A stretch of DNA of 64,000 nt. Source: Stenotrophomonas sp. SY1. Its GTDB lineage: Bacteria > Pseudomonadota > Gammaproteobacteria > Xanthomonadales > Xanthomonadaceae. A program made the translations under genes and the position numbers. This document shows, piece by piece, positions 17,541-25,975 of the stretch; the stretch's first letter is position 1, and the number at the start of each line of letters is the position of its first letter. The notes beneath the pieces are model-generated. The model did not search any database, was not told the DNA's origin, and worked only from the letters and a program-made list of their open reading frames with translations. Location of the stretch: the NCBI RefSeq assembly GCF_021202945.1, contig NZ_JAJOYR010000001.1:496001-560000 (forward strand), written 5' to 3'.

Positions 17541-17789
17541 GCCCCCGCCTTCATGCCCAAAAGTCCGAAGACCTGCCGACAGCCGCGCGATGCACACCGC
17601 GCGGTGCCGGCTGCGGTGTCTTCGAGGGGAAGACGGCTGGTGACGCAGTGCCGTTTGTTGTATGGCCGCTGGCCATGCGCAATCTCGGCTGTTGCGACAC
17701 CGTCCTTCCATGCTCCCGACTCCGCTACCGGCCCCGGTTCCTGCGAGGGCAGGGGCTGCGTGCAACCACGCCATGAAGGACACATCGTC

Positions 17790-20174
17790 GTGACCACTTC
17801 CGTTTCCGAAGTCGCCCCGGCCGAGGCCGGCTTTGAACTGACCCCGCCGCCCACCGCTACTGCCATGAGCGTAACCAAGCGCAATGGCAACACCGAGCCG
17901 GTGGACCTGAACAAGATCGTCCGCGCCATCCAGCGTTGCTGTGAGGGCCTGCATTCGGTCGACCCGATGCGCGTGGCCACCCGCACCATCTCCGGCCTGT
18001 ACAACGGCGCCACCACCCAGGAGCTGGATGAACTGTCCATCCGCACCGCTGCGCTGCTGATCGGCGAAGAGCCCGAATACGGCCGCCTGGCTGCGCGCCT
18101 GCTGGCCAACTTCATCGCCAAGGAAGTGTCCGGCCAGGAAATCCACGCGTTCTCGCAGTCGGTGGGTCGTGGCCACGAAGTGGGCCTGATCAACGATCGC
18201 CTGCTCAACTTCGTGCAGATCAACGCACGCAAGCTCAACGATGCGATCGATCCGGCGTATGACCTGAATTTCGATTACTTCGGCCTGCGCACGCTGTACG
18301 ACCGTTACCTGCTGCGCCACCCGCATACGCGCAAGGTCATCGAGAATCCGCAGCAGTTCTTCCTGCGCATCGCCAGCGCGCTGAGCGAGGACGTGCCTGA
18401 AGCACTGGCGCTGTACCAGCGCCTGGGCAGCCTGGACTACCTGCCGTCCAGCCCGACCCTGTTCAACGCCGGCACCAGCCACGAGCAGCTGTCCTCGTGC
18501 TTCCTGCTGGACTCGCCGCTGGATTCGCTCGAATCGATCTACGCCAAGTACGGCGACATCGCGCAGCTGTCCAAGTTCAGTGGCGGCATCGGCGTGAGCT
18601 ACACCCGCGTGCGTTCGCGCGGCTCGCTGATCAAATCCACCAACGGCCATTCCAACGGCATCGTGCCGTGGCTGAAGACGCTGGATTCCTCGGTGGCTGC
18701 GGTCAACCAGGGCGGCAAGCGCAAGGGCGCGGCCTGCGTGTATCTGGAAACCTGGCACGCCGACATCGAGGATTTCCTCGAGCTGCGTGACAACGCAGGT
18801 GACGACTCGCGCCGTACCCACAACCTCAACCTGGCCAACTGGGTCCCGGACCTGTTCATGCAGCGCGTGGAGAGTGACCAGGAATGGTCGCTGTTCGACC
18901 CGCGCGTGGTGCCGGAATTCACCGACCTGTACGGCCCGGCGTTCGAGCAGGCGTACCTGCAGGCCGAGGCGCAGGGCAAGGCTTCGCGCACCATCTCCGC
19001 GCGCAAGTTGTACGGCCGGATGATGCGCACGCTGGCCGAGACCGGCAACGGCTGGATGACGTTCAAGGACAAGTGCAACCTGGCCAGCAACCAGACCCTG
19101 CGCCCGGGCAACGTGATCCACCTGTCCAACCTGTGCACCGAGATCCTGGAAGTCAGCTCCAACGATGAAACGGCGGTGTGCAACCTGGGTTCGATCAACC
19201 TGGGCAACCACTTCGACGAGCACGGTGATTTCGACTACGACAAGCTGGCCGAGACCGTGCGCCTGGCCGTGCGCCAGCTCGACCGCGTCATCGACCTGAA
19301 CTTCTACCCGATCGAGAGCACCCGCCGCGGCAACCTGCGCTGGCGCCCGGTCGGCTTGGGCTGCATGGGCCTGCAGGACGTGTTCTTCCGCAAGCGCCTG
19401 GCGTTCGATTCGGCCGAGGCCCGCGCGCTGTCGAAGAAGATCGCCGAGACGATCTACTTCCATGCGCTGGAGACCTCGTGCGAGCTGGCGACCGAGCGCG
19501 GCAAGCACCCCTCCTTCAACGACACCCGCGCGGTCAACGGCGAGCTGCAGTTCGATGCCTGGAACGTGGTGCCGGAAGACACCGCGCGCTGGGACGCGCT
19601 GCGCGAGCGCATCAAGCAGCATGGCCTGCGCAACTCGCTGATGATCGCGATCGCCCCGACCGCGACCATCGCCTCGATTGCCGGTTGCTACGAGTGCGTG
19701 GAGCCGCAGGTGTCCAACCTGTTCAAGCGCGAGACGCTGTCCGGTGACTTCCTGCAGATCAACCGCCACCTGGTGGGCGAGCTGAAGCAGTTGGGCATGT
19801 GGACGGCGGAAATGCGCGATGCGATCAAGCTGGCCGATGGTTCGATCCAGAACCTGCCGCAGATTCCCGAAGCGCTGCGCCACATCTACCGCACTGCCTG
19901 GGAACTGCCGATGCGTTCGCTGATCGACATGGCTGCCGACCGCGGTGCCTTCATCGACCAGTCGGCCTCGCTCAACCTGTTCATGGAGAGCCCGAACATC
20001 GGCGCGATGTCCTCCATGTACATGTACGCGTGGAAGCAGGGCATCAAGACCACGTATTACCTGCGCTCGCGCCCGGCCACCAAGATCGCCAAGACCACGG
20101 TCAGCACGTATACACCGGTCGAAGCCGTGGCCTGCTCGCTGGAAAACCCGGAAGCCTGCGAAGCCTGCCAGTAA
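17790..20174 (+). CDS. nrdA: Ribonucleoside-diphosphate reductase class Ia, alpha subunit
   Basis: A 794-residue large subunit. It starts at GTG (VTTSVSEVAPAEAGFEL) with AAGGA 9 bp upstream. The frame is open further upstream but covers the riboswitch leader. An ATP-cone is recognisable (VTKRNGNTEPVDLNKIVRAI), then the catalytic barrel with SCFLLD (active-site Cys), NLCTEI, the radical-transfer region ending in MYAWKQGIKTTYYLRSRPA, and the C-terminal redox cysteines in CSLENPEACEACQ. It reduces NDPs to dNDPs with the NrdB radical subunit, without B12. The partner nrdB lies 488 bp away, beyond an intervening opposite-strand gene. A cobalamin riboswitch in the leader should couple expression to B12 availability. 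Confidence 0.93.
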   Translation: MTTSVSEVAPAEAGFELTPPPTATAMSVTKRNGNTEPVDLNKIVRAIQRCCEGLHSVDPMRVATRTISGLYNGATTQELDELSIRTAALLIGEEPEYGRLAARLLANFIAKEVSGQEIHAFSQSVGRGHEVGLINDRLLNFVQINARKLNDAIDPAYDLNFDYFGLRTLYDRYLLRHPHTRKVIENPQQFFLRIASALSEDVPEALALYQRLGSLDYLPSSPTLFNAGTSHEQLSSCFLLDSPLDSLESIYAKYGDIAQLSKFSGGIGVSYTRVRSRGSLIKSTNGHSNGIVPWLKTLDSSVAAVNQGGKRKGAACVYLETWHADIEDFLELRDNAGDDSRRTHNLNLANWVPDLFMQRVESDQEWSLFDPRVVPEFTDLYGPAFEQAYLQAEAQGKASRTISARKLYGRMMRTLAETGNGWMTFKDKCNLASNQTLRPGNVIHLSNLCTEILEVSSNDETAVCNLGSINLGNHFDEHGDFDYDKLAETVRLAVRQLDRVIDLNFYPIESTRRGNLRWRPVGLGCMGLQDVFFRKRLAFDSAEARALSKKIAETIYFHALETSCELATERGKHPSFNDTRAVNGELQFDAWNVVPEDTARWDALRERIKQHGLRNSLMIAIAPTATIASIAGCYECVEPQVSNLFKRETLSGDFLQINRHLVGELKQLGMWTAEMRDAIKLADGSIQNLPQIPEALRHIYRTAWELPMRSLIDMAADRGAFIDQSASLNLFMESPNIGAMSSMYMYAWKQGIKTTYYLRSRPATKIAKTTVSTYTPVEAVACSLENPEACEACQ

Positions 20175-20192
20175 AGGCGAGCAACGAGGGAG

Positions 20193-20729
20193 CAGGAGTG
20201 AGGAATGAGGGAGTGCCGAATCAGCGTTTCTTCACCCTCACTTCTGTTTCCTTCGTCGGCGCCGCAGGGTGGTGAGCATGCGGCTGGTTTCATCGATCAG
20301 GGCGCGGGCTTCCATCGTCTGCTCCAGCGGAAACCAGCGCAGGTGTTCGCACAGCGTCAGCAACGTTTCCAGTTCGGCCAGCGAGCCATGCGCGATGGCA
20401 AGAAAGTGTGCTTTGTCGGCGTTGGTTTCGCGAGCCCAGCCTTCGGCGACGTTGGCTGGGACAGAGATGGCGGCGCGAGTGAGTTGGCTGCGCATGCCAT
20501 ACACCTCTTCGCGCGGTAGCAGGGGCGTCAGGCGATAGGACGCCAATGCCAGGCGCATCGCCTTTTGCCAGACCACTGCGTTTCGATAATACATTCCCCC
20601 TCCAGGGGCGGTGAGTACCCAATTTCGCTTCTGGCCTAAGAAAGCCAATCAAGGAATACCCAATGTCTTCGTCAGCCGATATCGATCAGGTCGCCACTCT
20701 CGCTTCTCACTCCTCATCACTCACTCCTG
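20193..20729. repeat. Imperfect inverted repeats bracketing the four-helix-bundle gene
   Basis: CAGGAGTGAGGAATGAGG at 20193-20210 (extending to 20215) and its imperfect inverted copy, ending CTCATCACTCACTCCTG (right arm 20706-20729), bracket about 490 bp containing the minus-strand four-helix-bundle gene. The right copy lies inside the annotated 5' end of nrdB and encodes its SHSSSLTPG segment. This looks like a small inserted cassette within the nrdAB operon. Confidence 0.5.
20238..20594 (-). CDS. Four helix bundle protein (23S rRNA intervening-sequence family)
   Basis: A 118-residue basic protein beginning MYYRNAVVWQKAMRLALASY, with the family hallmark LTRAAISVPANVAEGWAR and a basic C-terminus (LRRRRRKQK). 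It belongs to the four helix bundle proteins first found as ORFs in 23S rRNA intervening sequences (TIGR02436 from memory). These form pentameric helical bundles and their function is unknown. It lies antisense between nrdA and nrdB and is bracketed by imperfect inverted repeats. The start at MYYRN omits 18 weak upstream residues. Confidence 0.85.
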   Translation of the reverse strand: MYYRNAVVWQKAMRLALASYRLTPLLPREEVYGMRSQLTRAAISVPANVAEGWARETNADKAHFLAIAHGSLAELETLLTLCEHLRWFPLEQTMEARALIDETSRMLTTLRRRRRKQK

Positions 20730-21745
20730 GACAGGAGCACGGCCGCATGCTGCTTGATCCCGGTTTCGAACTGACGTTGCGTCCGATGCGTTACCCGGAC
20801 TTCTACGAGATGTACCGCAACGCGATCAAGAACAGCTGGACCGTGGATGAGATCAATTTCCAGATCGACATCACCGACCTGCACCACAAGATGAGCCCGG
20901 CCGACCGCCATCTGATCCACCGTCTGGTTGCGTTCTTCGCCACCGGTGACTCGATCGTTTCCAACAACCTGGTGCTGAACCTGTACCAGCACCTCAATGC
21001 GCCGGAAGCGCGCATGTACCTGTCGCGCCAGTTGTATGAAGAAGCGCTGCACGTGCAGTTCTACCTGACCCTGCTGGACAACTATCTGCCGGATCCGGAA
21101 GAGCGCTTCAAGGCATTCGATGCGGTGGAGAACATCGACTCGATCAAGAAGAAGGCCGACTTCTGCTTCAAGTGGATCGACTCCATCCAGGGCATCACCC
21201 GCATCGAGACTCGCGAGCAGCGTCGCCAGTTCCTGCTCAACCAGATCTGCTTTGCCGCCTGCATCGAAGGCCTGTTCTTCTTTGCCGCGTTCGCTTACGT
21301 GTACTACTTCCGTTCGCGCGGTTTGCTGCCGGGCCTGGCCTCGGGCACCAACTGGGTGTTCCGCGACGAAAGCTGCCACATGGATTTCGCCTTCGAATGC
21401 GTGCGCACCATCCGCGCCGAGGAGCCGGATCTGTTTGACGCGAAGATGGAACAGCAGGTCTACGAAATGCTGGAAGAAGCCATCGAATGCGAAGTGCAGT
21501 TCGCCGAGGACGTGCTGTCCGGCGGTGTGGCCGGCATCTCCACCCGCGACATGCGGCAGTACCTGCAGCATTGCGCCGACAACCACTTCGCCAAGCTGGG
21601 CATGGCCAGGAAGTACAACGTGCGCAACCCGCTGCCGTTCATGGAACTGCAGGACGTGCAGGAACTGACCAATTTCTTCGAGCGCCGCGTTTCCGCGTAC
21701 CAGGTGGGCGTGCAGGGCGAAGTCTCGTTCGACATGGCGTTCTAA
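20663..21745 (+). CDS. nrdB: Ribonucleoside-diphosphate reductase class Ia, beta subunit
   Basis: A 360-residue radical-bearing subunit. The di-iron ligands and radical site are recognisable: Asp/Glu in NFQIDITDLHHK, E and H in RQLYEEALHVQFYL, the tyrosine-containing EGLFFFAAFAYVYYF helix, and RDESCHMDFAFE. The chosen ATG has AAGGAA 6 bp upstream, and the first 28 residues are unlike NrdB. Part of them is encoded by a repeat arm. A second in-frame ATG at 20747 (MLLDPGFELTLRPM) with AGGAG 9 bp upstream would give a more typical 332-residue NrdB, so either start may be used. It partners NrdA and is probably under the same cobalamin riboswitch. Confidence 0.92.
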   Translation: MSSSADIDQVATLASHSSSLTPGQEHGRMLLDPGFELTLRPMRYPDFYEMYRNAIKNSWTVDEINFQIDITDLHHKMSPADRHLIHRLVAFFATGDSIVSNNLVLNLYQHLNAPEARMYLSRQLYEEALHVQFYLTLLDNYLPDPEERFKAFDAVENIDSIKKKADFCFKWIDSIQGITRIETREQRRQFLLNQICFAACIEGLFFFAAFAYVYYFRSRGLLPGLASGTNWVFRDESCHMDFAFECVRTIRAEEPDLFDAKMEQQVYEMLEEAIECEVQFAEDVLSGGVAGISTRDMRQYLQHCADNHFAKLGMARKYNVRNPLPFMELQDVQELTNFFERRVSAYQVGVQGEVSFDMAF

Positions 21746-21763
21746 GCGGCCGGTTGAAGGGCC

Positions 21764-22133
21764 GTTGTAGGAGCGGCGTAAGCCGCGAAGCCGACAGCCT
21801 CACCGTTGTTGCAATGCCTGCAATCGCACACATCCAACGCCTCGATGCGAAAGCCTCGGGGCGTTGCTGTTCTCGCGCGGCCATGTCGTCTGCGCCATTG
21901 AGGATCGCCAGCTTCGCGCCCGAAGGCGCTCCTACGAAAATCACTGGCTGCCGCTGGCTGTTGTAGGAGCGGCGTAAGCCGCTAAGCCGACAGCCTCACC
22001 GTTGTTGCAATGCCTGCAATTGCACACATCCAATGTCGCGATGCGAAAGCCTCGGGGCGTTGCTGTTCCTGCGCGGCCATGTCACCTGCGCCATGGAGGA
22101 TCGCCAGCTTCGCGCCTGAAGGCGCTCCTACGA
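21764..22133. repeat. Tandem duplication of a 174-bp TAGGAGCG-flanked element
   Basis: Two copies, 21764-21937 and about 21960-22133, repeat with a 196-bp period and differ at scattered positions. Each copy starts GTTGTAGGAGCGGCGTAAGC and ends in the inverted arm GGCGCTCCTACGA, so each is itself a terminal-inverted-repeat unit. It has no coding potential. It fills the gap between nrdB and the thioesterase gene. Confidence 0.85.
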
Positions 22134-22263
22134 CGAGCGGTCCAGCCTGCGCCTGGATCCGGTTGGTACTTCGTAAAACACGCACGCTTCATCACCCCGC
22201 ATACACCGGCCGCACAGGCTGCCGGGCGTATCATCTGCTCCAATCTGAAAGCCGGTATCCCCC

Positions 22264-22662
22264 ATGACCCCCATTCCCGAAACCAATCCGCCTACCGAAG
22301 TCCGTATGGCCGAGATTGTGTTCCCCAACCACACCAACCACATGGGCACGCTGTTCGGTGGCCAGGCACTGGCGTGGATGGACAAGGCCGCATTCCTCGC
22401 CGCCGCCCGGTATTCGCGTTGCACGGTGGTCACCGCACGTTCGGACCAGGTCGATTTCAAGCTGCCGATCCGCATTGGCCAGATGGTGGAAACCATCGGC
22501 CGGGTGGTGCGCGTCGGGCGCAGCTCGATGACCGTCGAGGTGGAACTGGTCACCGAAGACCTGCTTACCGGTGAGCGCAAGCTGTGCACAAAGGGCACCT
22601 TCGTGATGATCGCGCTCGATGCCGACGGTCATCCGACCGCCGTGCCGGCGTTGCCGAGATAA
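22264..22662 (+). CDS. Acyl-CoA thioesterase (YciA-like hotdog fold)
   Basis: A 132-residue hotdog-fold thioesterase. The family motif is complete: VFPNHTNHMGTLFGGQALAW followed by MDKAA, then ARSDQVDFKLPIRIGQMVE, and the EVELVTEDLLTGER strand. It resembles YciA/BACH-type cytosolic acyl-CoA hydrolases, which release CoA from a broad set of acyl-CoAs. The gene ends 16 bp before the sirtuin ATG and may be co-transcribed with it. Confidence 0.85.
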   Translation: MTPIPETNPPTEVRMAEIVFPNHTNHMGTLFGGQALAWMDKAAFLAAARYSRCTVVTARSDQVDFKLPIRIGQMVETIGRVVRVGRSSMTVEVELVTEDLLTGERKLCTKGTFVMIALDADGHPTAVPALPR

Positions 22663-22678
22663 GTCGGCGACCATCGCG

Positions 22679-23542
22679 ATGAGCACCTCCTCGTTCGAGT
22701 ACATCGATTGCCTGTCTCCGGCGCTGGTGACCGAGCTGCCGGAGTTCATCGCCAACCATCGGCGCCTGCTGGTGTTGACCGGCGCCGGTTGCAGCACCGA
22801 TTCGGGAATACCGGATTACCGCGATGCCGATGGCCAATGGAAGCGCACGCCGCCGGTGACGTTCCAGGCATTCATGGGCCAGGCCGCGACGCGGCAGCGC
22901 TACTGGGCGCGCAGCCTGGTCGGTTGGCCGCGCTTCGGCCTGGCTCATCCCAATACCACCCACCACGCGTTGGCTGCGCTGGAGGCTGATGGCCGGGTCG
23001 AACTGCTGCTGACCCAGAACGTGGATTGTCTGCACCAGCGCGCCGGCAGCCAGACGGTGATCGATCTGCATGGGCGGCTGGACCAGGTGCGCTGCATGGA
23101 CTGCGAGCAACGCTCCCCGCGCGATGTCCTGCAACAGCGGCTGCTGCAGGCCAACCCCGGTTGGGCGGAGTTGGAAGCGGCGATCGCGCCCGATGGCGAT
23201 GCCGATCTTGAGACGGACTTTTCCGGCTTTGCGGTGCCGGCGTGCGAACACTGCGGCGGCATCCTCAAGCCGGACGTGGTGTTCTTCGGCGAAAACGTGC
23301 CGCGCGAGCGGGTGGCCGCGGTGCATTCACATCTGCAACGGGCCGACGCGGTGTTGGTGGTGGGCTCGTCATTGATGGTCTATTCCGGCTTCCGTTTCGT
23401 GGATGCAGCGGCCAAGGCCGGCCTGCCGGTAGCTGCGGTGAACATGGGGCGCACCCGCGCCGACGCGCTGCTGTCGCTGAAGGTCGAAATGCCTTGTGCG
23501 CAGGCGCTGGCGTTCCTGCTCGACGGCACCAAGACGCAGTGA
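22679..23542 (+). CDS. NAD-dependent protein deacylase, Sir2 family
   Basis: A 287-residue sirtuin. NAD-binding GAGCSTDSGIPDYRD is at about 35-49, TQNVDCLHQRAG precedes the catalytic His in VIDLHGRLDQV, the zinc cysteines are CMDC and CEHC, KPDVVFFGENVP follows, and GSSLMVYSGFR lies near the end. The STDSGIPDYRD wording and the large insert between the zinc pairs resemble the SIRT4-like class II branch rather than E. coli CobB. It would remove acyl groups from lysines using NAD+, yielding nicotinamide. The start follows the thioesterase stop closely. Confidence 0.87.
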   Translation: MSTSSFEYIDCLSPALVTELPEFIANHRRLLVLTGAGCSTDSGIPDYRDADGQWKRTPPVTFQAFMGQAATRQRYWARSLVGWPRFGLAHPNTTHHALAALEADGRVELLLTQNVDCLHQRAGSQTVIDLHGRLDQVRCMDCEQRSPRDVLQQRLLQANPGWAELEAAIAPDGDADLETDFSGFAVPACEHCGGILKPDVVFFGENVPRERVAAVHSHLQRADAVLVVGSSLMVYSGFRFVDAAAKAGLPVAAVNMGRTRADALLSLKVEMPCAQALAFLLDGTKTQ

Positions 23543-23614
23543 TCCACCACGCCGGTTGAATCGATCAGGGCGTGGGCGTGCAATGCACCTCTTTCCTTTT
23601 TCAGGATCATCCCC

Positions 23615-24724
23615 GTGAGCCACCTGTTCTCGCCCTTGTCGCTGGGCCCGCTGTCGCTCTCCAACCGCATCGTGATCGCACCGATGTGCCAGTACTCGGC
23701 CGAGGAAGGCCAGGCCACGGATTGGCACACCATCCACCTGGGCCAGCTGGCCCAATCCGGGGCGGGCCTGTTGATCCTCGAAGCCACCGCCGTGCTGCCG
23801 GAAGGGCGCATCAGCTGGGCCGACCTGGGCCTGTGGGACGACGCCACCGAAGCCGCGCTGGGCAAGGTGCTGCGCTCGGTACGGCGCTGGTCGAAGATGC
23901 CGATCGGCGTGCAGCTGGCCCATGCCGGGCGCAAGGCGTCCACCGCGCGCCCGTGGGACGGTGGCCGTGCGATCGCACCGGACCAGGAACATGGCTGGCA
24001 GGTGCTGGCGCCGTCAGCGCTACCGTTTCTGGAAGGCGAGCCGAGGCCGCAGGCATTGGATGTTGCCGGTATCGATGCAGTGGTCGAAGCCTTCGCCGAA
24101 GCAGCACGACGTTCCGTGCGGTTGGGCTTGGACCTGATCGAGCTGCATGCCGCGCACGGCTACCTGCTGCATCAGTTCCTGTCGCCGCTGAGCAACCATC
24201 GCAGCGATGAATACGGCGGTTCGCTGGAAAACCGCATGCGCCTGCTGCTGCGCGTGTTCGACGCGGTGCGTGCGGCGGTGCCGGGCAAGGTCGCCGTGGG
24301 CGTGCGTATCTCGGCCACCGATTGGGTGGATGGCGGCTGGGATGTGGCGCAGAGCATCGAGCTGGCCAAGGCGCTGGAAGCGCGCGGCAATGAGTTCCTG
24401 CACGTTTCCAGCGGTGGGCTGGACCCGCGCCAGCAGATTCCGGTGGGGCCGGGCTATCAGGTGCCGGCCGCCGAAGCGATCAAGGCGCAGATCAGCACGC
24501 CGGTGATTGCCGTGGGCCTGATCACCGTGCCGGCCCAGGCTGAAACGATTCTGGTCGAAGGGCGTGCTGATGCCATCGGTCTTGCCCGAGGCATCCTCTA
24601 CGACCCGCGCTGGCCGTGGCATGCCGCTGCTGCGTTGGGCACGCATATCAGCGCATCGCCGCAGTACCTGCGTTGTGAGCCGCATGAGGCGCGTGGTCTG
24701 TTCGATGTCGGGCGTTGCGACTGA
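23615..24724 (+). CDS. Old yellow enzyme family NADH:flavin oxidoreductase (XenA/YqjM-like)
   Basis: A 369-residue FMN TIM-barrel enzyme starting at GTG (VSHLFSPLSLG). Features of the thermophilic-like OYE class are the cysteine in PMCQYSAEEG, the substrate-binding His pair in ELHAAHGYLLHQFLSPL, NHRSDEYGGSLENRMR, and the phosphate-binding end GRADAIGLARGILYDP. It should reduce activated C=C bonds of enones and similar electrophiles with NAD(P)H. The physiological substrate is unknown. It appears monocistronic. Confidence 0.87.
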   Translation: MSHLFSPLSLGPLSLSNRIVIAPMCQYSAEEGQATDWHTIHLGQLAQSGAGLLILEATAVLPEGRISWADLGLWDDATEAALGKVLRSVRRWSKMPIGVQLAHAGRKASTARPWDGGRAIAPDQEHGWQVLAPSALPFLEGEPRPQALDVAGIDAVVEAFAEAARRSVRLGLDLIELHAAHGYLLHQFLSPLSNHRSDEYGGSLENRMRLLLRVFDAVRAAVPGKVAVGVRISATDWVDGGWDVAQSIELAKALEARGNEFLHVSSGGLDPRQQIPVGPGYQVPAAEAIKAQISTPVIAVGLITVPAQAETILVEGRADAIGLARGILYDPRWPWHAAAALGTHISASPQYLRCEPHEARGLFDVGRCD

Positions 24725-24788
24725 GTCATCATCGGCTGGCCTGATGGAGCGCAGCCGTGCTGCGCTGGGGCTTCATCGGCAATGCCCC

Positions 24789-24812
24789 TGCCGAGCGTGG
24801 CTCGACACTACC
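24789..24812 (-). repeat. GTAG-type (SMAG-like) REP element, degenerate
   Basis: TGCCGAGCGTGGCTCGACAC followed by TACC has the GTAG...GCTCGGCA layout on the minus strand with one stem mismatch. It is located between the OYE gene and purU. Confidence 0.55.
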
Positions 24813-24915
24813 GGGGTTCTCGTGCGCGGCTGATCCGTGTCAGCTGCAACCGGTTTTGCGGGACGGTGAGCGCACCGGTTACTGTCCGCAGCCCGCTTGT
24901 GCGATGTGTGCGGCC

Positions 24916-25767
24916 ATGCGCCCTGATTTCATCCTGACCCTTTCCTGCCCGGACCGAACCGGCATCGTCTATCGCGTCTCCGGCCTGTTGTTCGAGGCGG
25001 GCTGCAACATCCTTGATGCCCAGCAGTTCGGCGACGAGGAAAGTGGCCGCTTCTTCCTGCGCGTGCATTTCGACATGACCGATATCGGTGATGCGCCGAC
25101 CGTGCGTGCGCGCCTGCAGGCGCTGGGCGAGGAGTTCGCGATGGCGTGGGAGCTGCATGACGCCCGCCGCCGTGCACGGCTGTTGGTGCTGGTCAGCAAG
25201 CAGGGCCATTGCCTGAACGACCTGCTGTTCCGCACCCACAGCCGCCAGCTGAAGGTGGACATCGCGGCGGTGGCGTCCAACCACGCCGACTTCGGTGCGC
25301 TGGCCGGCTCCTATGGGGTGCCGTTCCACCATCTGCCGGTGAATGCGGACAATCGCGAGCAGCAGGAGCAGCAGCTCATCGATCTGGTCGAACGCGAGCG
25401 CATCGACCTGGTGGTGCTGGCGCGCTACATGCAGATCCTGTCACCGCGCCTGTGCCAGGCGCTGGCCGGGCGTGCAATCAACATCCATCACAGCTTCCTG
25501 CCCAGCTTCAAGGGCGCGCAGCCGTATCATCAGGCGCACGCGCGCGGGGTCAAGATCATCGGTGCCACCGCGCACTACGTGACCTCGGATCTGGATGAGG
25601 GGCCGATCATTGAACAGGACGTGGCGCGCGTGGACCATGCGATGACGCCGCGCGACCTGGTGCAGCTGGGCAGCGACACCGAATCGCAGGTACTGGCCCG
25701 CGCGGTGCGCCGCCATGTTGAACATCGCATCCTGCTCAACGGCCATCGCACGGTGGTGTTTCGCTGA
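24916..25767 (+). CDS. purU: Formyltetrahydrofolate deformylase
   Basis: A 283-residue protein. An N-terminal ACT domain (DFILTLSCPDRTGIVYRVSG) is followed by a formyltransferase-type hydrolase domain with KQGHCLNDLLFR, LARYMQILS, NIHHSFLPSFKGAQPY and the catalytic Asp in TSDLDEGPIIEQD. PurU hydrolyses 10-formyl-THF to THF and formate, balancing one-carbon pools. An ATG 12 bp upstream (MCAAM...) is an equally possible start. No strong ribosome-binding site is seen for either. It is monocistronic and followed by a paired-arm repeat. Confidence 0.88.
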   Translation: MRPDFILTLSCPDRTGIVYRVSGLLFEAGCNILDAQQFGDEESGRFFLRVHFDMTDIGDAPTVRARLQALGEEFAMAWELHDARRRARLLVLVSKQGHCLNDLLFRTHSRQLKVDIAAVASNHADFGALAGSYGVPFHHLPVNADNREQQEQQLIDLVERERIDLVVLARYMQILSPRLCQALAGRAINIHHSFLPSFKGAQPYHQAHARGVKIIGATAHYVTSDLDEGPIIEQDVARVDHAMTPRDLVQLGSDTESQVLARAVRRHVEHRILLNGHRTVVFR

Positions 25768-25802
25768 GAGACTGGGCTAGGGTGGGTAAAGACAGGGCAA
25801 CG

Positions 25803-25934
25803 GCACCCCTCCCCAACCTCCCCTGCGCGATGCGCAAGGGAGGGAGCAGAAGCGGCTTCGGCGATGCGCTGCCGGTTCAAGCGGGACAGCCCCCTCCCTT
25901 TGCCGAAGGCAAGGGGAAGGCTGGGGAGGGGTGC
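25803..25934. repeat. Paired-arm repeat between purU and pncA
   Basis: The left arm GCACCCCTCCCCAACCTCCC and the right arm ending GGCTGGGGAGGGGTGC are near-inverted copies about 45 bp long, around a 45-50-bp middle. It lies between convergent genes. Confidence 0.65.
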
Positions 25935-25975
25935 CTCACTGTTTCAGCTCTTCAGCCCCAGCCTCCAATCCAATC

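Noticed and set aside
17541..17789. Possible upstream start extending NrdA by about 79 residues
   Set aside because: The extension lies in the riboswitch leader and is Arg/Cys-rich without NrdA similarity; the GTG with AAGGA at proper distance is better.
16827..19883. 1018-codon open frame antisense to nrdA and part of the VWA gene
   Set aside because: Covers the riboswitch and both real genes on the opposite strand; composition is typical of reverse-frame noise.
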